Source: DASUPK01 sp963782345 (GTDB taxonomy: Bacteria; Actinomycetota; Thermoleophilia; Solirubrobacterales; 70-9). Taken from it: a DNA stretch of 64,000 nt. Positions 59,446 through 64,000 of the stretch are shown in pieces. The stretch is from assembly GCA_963782345.1 (NCBI GenBank), contig CAWAJF010000003.1:186001-250000 (forward strand). The letters are read 5' to 3'. Under the pieces are notes generated by a model. That model was not told where the DNA came from. It saw only the letters and a program-made list of their open reading frames with translations, and searched no databases. A program made the translations under genes and the position numbers. The stretch's first letter is position 1; each line of letters starts with the position of its first letter.

Positions 59446-61205
59446 ACGCGGGTCGGCTGAGCCGGGCCCTCCGGGTCCGCCGTCGGAACCGTGGCGCGCT
59501 CCAGCTGCGCCAGGCCGAGGCCCTCGGGCGCGTGCAGGGCGAGCAGCTGGGCATCCGCATCGGATCGGCGATCCCTGGTCGCGAGCGAGACCGCGATCAT
59601 GGTCGCGAACGCGACCGGCACCGAGATCGCGGCCGGCTGTGTGAGCAGACTGGCGAGGGCGCCCGGTGCGGGATCAATCGCGAGTCCCGCGAAGATCGCA
59701 CCGCTGGCGAGCAGCGCCCCAACCGTCATCCCCGCCGCCGCCCCGGGGGCGGTCAGCCCTCGCCACCACACACCGAGCAGGAACATCGGGCAGAAGGTGC
59801 TGGCGGCGATCGCGAACGCCCAGCCGACGAGGACGCCGATGTCGAGGCCGGACGCGCCGAGCGCCAGCGCGACCGGAAGCACCATCCCGGCCGCCGCCGA
59901 GGCCCGGAAGCGCCGGCGCCGGTCGTCCGCTCCCCGCGGGCGCCGCACGCGCCCCCAGAGGTCGTAGGAGAGGGTTCCCGAGATCGAGACGAGCAGCCCC
60001 GAGGCGGTGGAGAGGAAGGCGGCGAACGCTCCCGCGGCCACCAGCGCCGAAAGCAGCTGGCCGGGCTCGCCGGGCCAGGCGATCTCGGGCACGCGCAAGA
60101 CGACGCTGTCCGTCTGCCCCGTCACGTACAGCGCCGGTGCCAGCGCCCGCCCCAGCAGCGCGTAGACCACCGGGAACAGGTAGAAGAGCCAGAGCAGTCC
60201 CAGGACCCGCACGGTCGTCCTCCGCGCCGTGGATCCGTCGGGACTGGTGTAGAAGCGCACCAGGATGTGTGGCAGCCCCATCGTTCCGAGGACCGTGGCG
60301 ATCAGGAGGGAGTAGACGAACAGCGGGCCGTCGGACCCGCCGCTCTCCACCGGGAGTGACCACCGCGCGCCCGTGTCGGTGCTGGCGTCCTGCGCGACCG
60401 GTACCGCTGCATTGGGGGGCAGGCGCACCTCTCCCGCGGGCAGCGTCACCTTCTCGCCCGCCCGAGCGATCTGGGTACTCCCGCCCGCCGTGTAGCTGGA
60501 CCGGGCCGGGAACACCACCTTCTGCTGGCTGTCGAGCTGGACGCTGAGGCCGTCGGCAGGAGCCCGGGGGACGCCGTCCCCGAACAGCGTGTTGTGGCTG
60601 GGCAGCCCACCGAGGTAGATCAGCAGCAGGCAGGCCGGCAGCGCGATCGCGAACGTCTTCAGCCAGAACTGAAACGCCTGGACGTAGGTGATCCCGCGCA
60701 TCCCGCCCAGGGCCACGTTGAGGGAGACGATTCCGCCGACCACCACGACACCGAGCCAGTAGGGGGCGCCCGTCACCTGCTGAAGCGTGATCCCCGCGCC
60801 CTTCAGCTGGGGGACCAGATAGAAGCCGGTGATGCAGAGGACGATGGCCGCGGCGAGCAGCCGCATGCGCGGCGACCCGAGCCTCGCCTCGGCGAAGTCC
60901 GAGATCGTGTACGAGCCGTACCTGCGCAGCGGCGCGGCGACGAAGAGGAGCAGGGTCAGGTAGCCGGCTGTGAACCCGACCGGCAGCCAGAGGGCGACCG
61001 CGCCGAGCTTCATCACCAGGCCGGCGATCCCGAGAAAGCTCGCGGCCGATAGATACTCGCCCGAGATCGCCGCCGCGTTCCACCACGGGCTGACCGCCCG
61101 CGAGGCGACGAACAGATCCGATGTCGTCCGGGCGAACCGCACGGTCCAGCCGCCCAGCCCGAGGGTCCCGGCGGTCACCGCGGCGACCGCGAGGATTGCG
61201 ATCAA
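59442..61205 (-). CDS. ActP-like sodium:solute (acetate/monocarboxylate) symporter
   Basis: The 587-residue SSS-family protein has about thirteen helices. Diagnostic are ARTTSDLFVASRAVSPWWNA, AAISGEYLSAASFLGIAGLV and YLTLLLFVAAPLRRYGSYTI. YIDFAEARLGS-like SDFAEARLGSPRMRLLAAAI and the core GMRGITYVQAFQFWLKTFAI follow. A loop of about 100 residues between helices is exported and polar (NTLFGDGVPRAPADGLSVQL). ActP proteins import acetate, propionate and similar acids. The DUF485-like gene upstream is coupled (ATGA), as in actP-yjcH, and LytS/LytTR genes follow the same strand upstream. Confidence 0.92.
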   Translation of the reverse strand: MIAILAVAAVTAGTLGLGGWTVRFARTTSDLFVASRAVSPWWNAAAISGEYLSAASFLGIAGLVMKLGAVALWLPVGFTAGYLTLLLFVAAPLRRYGSYTISDFAEARLGSPRMRLLAAAIVLCITGFYLVPQLKGAGITLQQVTGAPYWLGVVVVGGIVSLNVALGGMRGITYVQAFQFWLKTFAIALPACLLLIYLGGLPSHNTLFGDGVPRAPADGLSVQLDSQQKVVFPARSSYTAGGSTQIARAGEKVTLPAGEVRLPPNAAVPVAQDASTDTGARWSLPVESGGSDGPLFVYSLLIATVLGTMGLPHILVRFYTSPDGSTARRTTVRVLGLLWLFYLFPVVYALLGRALAPALYVTGQTDSVVLRVPEIAWPGEPGQLLSALVAAGAFAAFLSTASGLLVSISGTLSYDLWGRVRRPRGADDRRRRFRASAAAGMVLPVALALGASGLDIGVLVGWAFAIAASTFCPMFLLGVWWRGLTAPGAAAGMTVGALLASGAIFAGLAIDPAPGALASLLTQPAAISVPVAFATMIAVSLATRDRRSDADAQLLALHAPEGLGLAQLERATVPTADPEGPAQPTRV

Positions 61206-61537
61206 GGCCGGCCGACCAGCTCGCGAAAGGCCTCGTCGAGGGCATCGGCCCGCCGCTGGTAGGTCCAGCCGATGGCGACGAACAGGGGAAACAGCGGCAC
61301 GGCGACAAGCACCAGGGGCAGCGGGATCCCGGCGATCGAGATCGAGGCAAGGTGCGGGACCAGGAAGAGCAGCAACGGCAGCGCCCCGAGCAGCCCGATG
61401 AAGGCGATCAGGGCGGAGACCGAGAGCGCGAGCTGGGCGCGGACCAGGCGTCGCAGGTAGACGTCACCGTGGGCGGTGGCCTCCGCAAGCTCGTCCCGCG
61501 GGGTCCGCCTGCGCCGAGCTCGACCGTCCTCCCTCAC
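61202..61537 (-). CDS. DUF485-like membrane partner of the symporter
   Basis: The 111-residue protein has a basic N-terminus and two helices, about residues 34-58 (LALSVSALIAFIGLLGALPL) and 66-88 (IAGIPLPLVLVAVPLFPLFV), followed by TYQRRADALDEAFRELVGRP. The two-helix form with a C-terminal amphipathic part is typical of DUF485/YjcH, which always accompanies ActP-type symporters. Both ends overlap their neighbours by four bases. Confidence 0.82.
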   Translation of the reverse strand: MREDGRARRRRTPRDELAEATAHGDVYLRRLVRAQLALSVSALIAFIGLLGALPLLLFLVPHLASISIAGIPLPLVLVAVPLFPLFVAIGWTYQRRADALDEAFRELVGRP

Positions 61538-62313
61538 AGGCCGAGGCGCCTCCGAAGCTCGCCGATCTCCCGCCTGGCGACCGGCACGTCATGGTCGCCC
61601 GCCAGGCGCAGCGTCGCCGTGCCGTTCAACCTCGGTCGCACCTCGACGACGTGACCGAGGTTGACCACGAACTGACGATGAACCTGTAGGAAGCCGAAGG
61701 CGCCCCAGCGGCTGGCGATGCCGCTGAGCGTCCCGCGCAGCAGGAAGCGCCCCTCCTCGGTGACCACCCGAACGTAGTCCCCCGCCGCCTGCAGGTACAG
61801 GATCGATCCGCGCGGAACCAGCCGCGTGGTGCCGCCGAGGCCGTCGACGGGCACGATGTCCCTGTCCGCCGAGCCCTCGTCCCCCTCGCCGTTGGAGCCC
61901 GATGCACCCACTGTCGAATCCTCGTGGACCCGCACCCCTCCGAGCTCTCCGATCCGGGTGATCGCCTGCTCGAGGCGCTTCTGGCTGACGGGTTTCACCA
62001 GGTAGTCGACCGCGCGGAGCTCGAAGGCTTCGACCGCCGCGTCGGGGTAGGCGGTCACGAAGACCACGGCGGGCGGCGTTGCGAATCGCGTCAGGACCTT
62101 GGCCAGGTCGGTGCCACTCAGGTCGGGCATGCGCACGTCGAGGAAGACGCCGTCGTAGGGGTGCTCCGCGGCGTTGAGGAGGCGCAACGCGACGCTGCCG
62201 TTCTCGGCCATGTCGACCTTTCGTACCGCGGCTGACTTCCGCAGGATCCGAACGAGATCGGTCAGCGCGGGGCGCTCGTCGTCGACCGCGAGGACCGCCA
62301 GCCCCTCGCTCAC
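61534..62313 (-). CDS. LytTR-family response regulator
   Basis: The 259-residue protein has a receiver domain (VLAVDDERPAL, phospho-acceptor Asp 59 in VFLDVRMPDL, VFVTAYPDAAVEAF, VDYLVKPV). A linker rich in Gly/Ser/Asp follows (residues 130-155), then a LytTR DNA-binding domain (ILYLQAAGDYVRVVTEEGRF, GFLQVHRQFVVNLGHVVEVR, VPVARREIGELRRRLG). Its targets probably include the adjacent transporters, as with BtsSR and YpdAB in E. coli which control carboxylate carriers; this is inference. Confidence 0.94.
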   Translation of the reverse strand: MSEGLAVLAVDDERPALTDLVRILRKSAAVRKVDMAENGSVALRLLNAAEHPYDGVFLDVRMPDLSGTDLAKVLTRFATPPAVVFVTAYPDAAVEAFELRAVDYLVKPVSQKRLEQAITRIGELGGVRVHEDSTVGASGSNGEGDEGSADRDIVPVDGLGGTTRLVPRGSILYLQAAGDYVRVVTEEGRFLLRGTLSGIASRWGAFGFLQVHRQFVVNLGHVVEVRPRLNGTATLRLAGDHDVPVARREIGELRRRLGL

Positions 62314-63500
62314 GGCGCCGTCACCACAGTGCGGGCGCCCGGGAGCGACTTGGGCAGCGTCATGGTCACCGTCGTGCCCTCCCGCGGCGCGGTCCGAACG
62401 TCCAGGCCGTATCCGTCGCCGAAGGTGGCGAGCAGCCGCTCATTGACGTTGAAGAGCCCGATCCCGCCCCCCGCGCCGGCCAGGGCAGCGCGCGCGGCCT
62501 CGGGATCCATTCCAGCTCCGTCGTCCGAGACCTGAACCTCGACGTCGCGGCCGAGGTCGGCAGCCAGGACCTCGATCCGCCTCGGGCTGGTACTTCCCTC
62601 GACGCCGTGGCGGACCGCGTTCTCGACGAGAGGTTGCAGCGAGAGGACCGGCAGTGGCGCCTGCAGGACCTCGGGCGGAACCTCGAGGCGAACCTCCAAG
62701 CGATCGCCGAAGCGAGCCCGCTCCAGGCTCAGGTACTTCTCGACGTAGCGGAGCTCCTCGGCGAGGGTCACGTAGGAGCGCTCGGTCTGGAACGCGTAGC
62801 GGGTGAACTCGGCGAACTCGCTGAGCAGCTCCCTGGCCTCCTCCGGGTTCGTGTGGATGTAGCTGGCCACCGCGGCGAGGGCGTTGTAGATGAAATGCGG
62901 CGAGATCTGTGCCCGCAGCGCTCGCAGCTCCGCCTGCACCAGCCGCTTCTGCTGCTCGGCGAGCCCGGCGAGAGCCAGCTGCGCGCTGACCAACCGAGCC
63001 GCCTCCTCGACTCCGCGAGTGTCCTCGGGCCGTACGGTGCCGAGGCCGCGGAAGAGGCCGATCAGACTGCCGACGTGCTGGCCCTGCACCTCGAGCGGGG
63101 CCACGACGGCCGCGCCAAGGACGCAATCCGCTCTGCCGCAGAGGACCGGTTCCACCTGGAGCCGGTCCTCTTGCGTTCCGCCGACCAGCTCGGAGAGCGT
63201 TTCTCCCGGGCGATGGTGTTCCGATCCCTCCCCGTCCCAGGCGAGGATCCGGGTCCGATCCGTGACGGCGATCGCGGGCGCCTGGATCAGGGCGCGCAGG
63301 TCGGGCGCCGCCTTCTGGGCGTTGCCCGCGGCCAGGCCCTTGCTGAGGTGGGGGAGGGTCGCCACAGCGGCGTGGAGGCCGGCATGCATCGCCTGGCGTT
63401 CCGGATTGATCACTCCCCGCGGCCGGGTGATCAGGCGGATCGCGGCGAACGCCGACGCGGAGAGGGCGAGGCCGACCAGGACTCCAAGCGCAACGTCCAT
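62310..63500 (-). CDS. LytS-type sensor histidine kinase with GAF domain
   Basis: The 396-residue protein has one N-terminal membrane helix (VALGVLVGLALSASAFAAIR), a GAF-like domain (about residues 35-180), and the His_kinase motif ISPHFIYNALAAVASYIHTN with the phosphorylated His. The catalytic domain has LQPLVENAVRHGVEG, the G-boxes DDGAGMDP and GGIGLFNVNERLLATFG. The ATG at 63500 has AGGAGAG upstream. The stop overlaps the response regulator by four bases. It may sense an organic acid or energy state; the ligand is unknown. Confidence 0.94.
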   Translation of the reverse strand: MDVALGVLVGLALSASAFAAIRLITRPRGVINPERQAMHAGLHAAVATLPHLSKGLAAGNAQKAAPDLRALIQAPAIAVTDRTRILAWDGEGSEHHRPGETLSELVGGTQEDRLQVEPVLCGRADCVLGAAVVAPLEVQGQHVGSLIGLFRGLGTVRPEDTRGVEEAARLVSAQLALAGLAEQQKRLVQAELRALRAQISPHFIYNALAAVASYIHTNPEEARELLSEFAEFTRYAFQTERSYVTLAEELRYVEKYLSLERARFGDRLEVRLEVPPEVLQAPLPVLSLQPLVENAVRHGVEGSTSPRRIEVLAADLGRDVEVQVSDDGAGMDPEAARAALAGAGGGIGLFNVNERLLATFGDGYGLDVRTAPREGTTVTMTLPKSLPGARTVVTAP

Positions 63501-63620
63501 CTCTCCTCCGTCTGCTGCGTTCCCCCTGCAGGATAAAGGAGCCGCCGCGTTGCGCGGTTGCCGTTCGTCGTGTTCTCGACACCGCTGATCGTGTCTAAAC
63601 GGGCCTTGGTCGACCACGGT

Positions 63621-63648
63621 TTGTGTCCCCTCGACCGGGGCATAGGGT
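63621..63648 (+). promoter_or_regulatory. Likely promoter of the SatP gene
   Basis: TTGTGT (63621-63626), 16 bp, TAGGGT (63643-63648). The spacer holds a CCCC-TCGACC-GGGG palindrome that could be an operator. The interval 63501-63729 holds no gene and carries divergent promoters. Confidence 0.4.
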
Positions 63649-63729
63649 CAGGTAACTGGCGCCGGATGCACGGTGGCCATCCATGTAGCGGTGTGCCGGT
63701 CGATTCGGCCGGCGCGGGAAGGAGAGAAG

Positions 63730-64000
63730 ATGGAAGCTTCGAGATCAGGAGCATCGTGGGTTCCTGCCGATCCGGGGCCCCTCGGGCTCGCCGGATTCGC
63801 CATGACCACGTTCGTTCTCAGCATGTTCAACGCGAACATCGTCAGCAACGCAGGTGAACCCGTCGTCTTCGGTCTCGCCCTCGCATATGGGGGGCTGGCT
63901 CAGCTGTTGGCCGGGATGTGGGAGTTCCGCACCGGGAACACCTTCGGTGCGGTCGCCTTCTCGTCATACGGCGCCTTCTGGATCTCGTTCTGGGCGCTGG
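63730..64000 (+). CDS. satP: SatP/YaaH-family acetate transporter (3' end outside window)
   Basis: The first 90 residues are present: MEASRSGASWVPADPGPLGL then AGFAMTTFVLSMFNANIV, the family start (DPxPLGL), and AYGGLAQLLAGMWEFRTGNT, the diagnostic GPR1/FUN34/YaaH signature, then FSSYGAFWISFWAL. The family are acetate/succinate channels of about 190-200 residues with six helices. GGAAGGAGAGAAG precedes the ATG. It is divergent from the LytS gene and on the other side of it from the ActP-like symporter, so two acetate uptake routes frame one regulator pair. Confidence 0.92.
   Translation, partial: MEASRSGASWVPADPGPLGLAGFAMTTFVLSMFNANIVSNAGEPVVFGLALAYGGLAQLLAGMWEFRTGNTFGAVAFSSYGAFWISFWAL

Overview
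The window is 64 kb of high-GC DNA with dense, often overlapping genes. It is most likely from an actinomycete of the class Thermoleophilia (Solirubrobacter/Conexibacter type). This placement is inference. It rests on the GC content, the gene order tig/clpP/clpX, mreBCD and rng-rplU-rpmA-obgE-proB-proA-nadD-rsfS, an F420-type luciferase-fold oxidoreductase, an ECF41 sigma factor, a PASTA kinase, and many genes with a TANNNT -10 hexamer only 6-7 nt before the start codon, as expected for leaderless mRNAs.

Bases 1-6315 look like the right-hand part of an integrated element. They hold the 3' end of a Lys-rich secreted protein gene, an IS110 transposase with a possible bridge-RNA leader, and a tight operon of five small envelope genes of unknown function (three lipoproteins, a membrane protein, a C2H2-zinc-finger membrane protein). 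A frameshifted SHOCT remnant, an excisionase-like gene and a tyrosine integrase with an in-frame stop follow. The element ends at 6274-6315 in the 3' half of a tRNA-His gene; the intact tRNA-His should lie left of the window.

Bases 6388-16977 hold small metabolic and stress genes: a NTF2-fold protein, glnK-amtB, a PASTA Ser/Thr kinase, an OsmC protein, an alkyltransferase-like protein, corA, a CtaG-type protein, tig, a MarR regulator with a paired operator, DUF1801, DUF488 and a cupin. From 17047 to 28678 lie the protein quality-control genes clpP and clpX, a GroES-like protein, valS and folC. They are interrupted by an M23 peptidase, two gene remnants, an alpha/beta-hydrolase-adenylate cyclase fusion, and an ECF41 sigma factor with its epimerase partner and a near-perfect ECF41 promoter.

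Bases 28764-43444 carry a zinc-ribbon membrane protein, an AbiEi/DUF559 protein, ndk, maf, and a cell-elongation operon with two complete PBP2-RodA pairs (mreB-mrdA-rodA-mreC-mreD-mrdA-rodA), then RNase E/G and ribosomal proteins L21 and L27. Bases 43484-57405 carry a class I glutamine amidotransferase-type hydrolase, a Vps62-like membrane protein, obgE, proB, and an insertion (broken MFS transporter, GMC oxidoreductase, aldehyde dehydrogenase, PfpI protein between two inverted copies of a palindromic repeat) that separates proB from proA-nadD-rsfS and a DivIVA-like gene.

Near 57.5-58.2 kb a PD-(D/E)XK nuclease frame runs without a stop through a tRNA-Ala gene into a Phd/YefM-like antitoxin sequence. 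The right end is an acetate/monocarboxylate uptake cluster: an ActP-like sodium symporter, a DUF485-like partner, a LytS/LytTR two-component system, and the start of a divergent SatP acetate channel. Five families of short dispersed intergenic repeats occur through the window. No rRNA operon or CRISPR array was seen.
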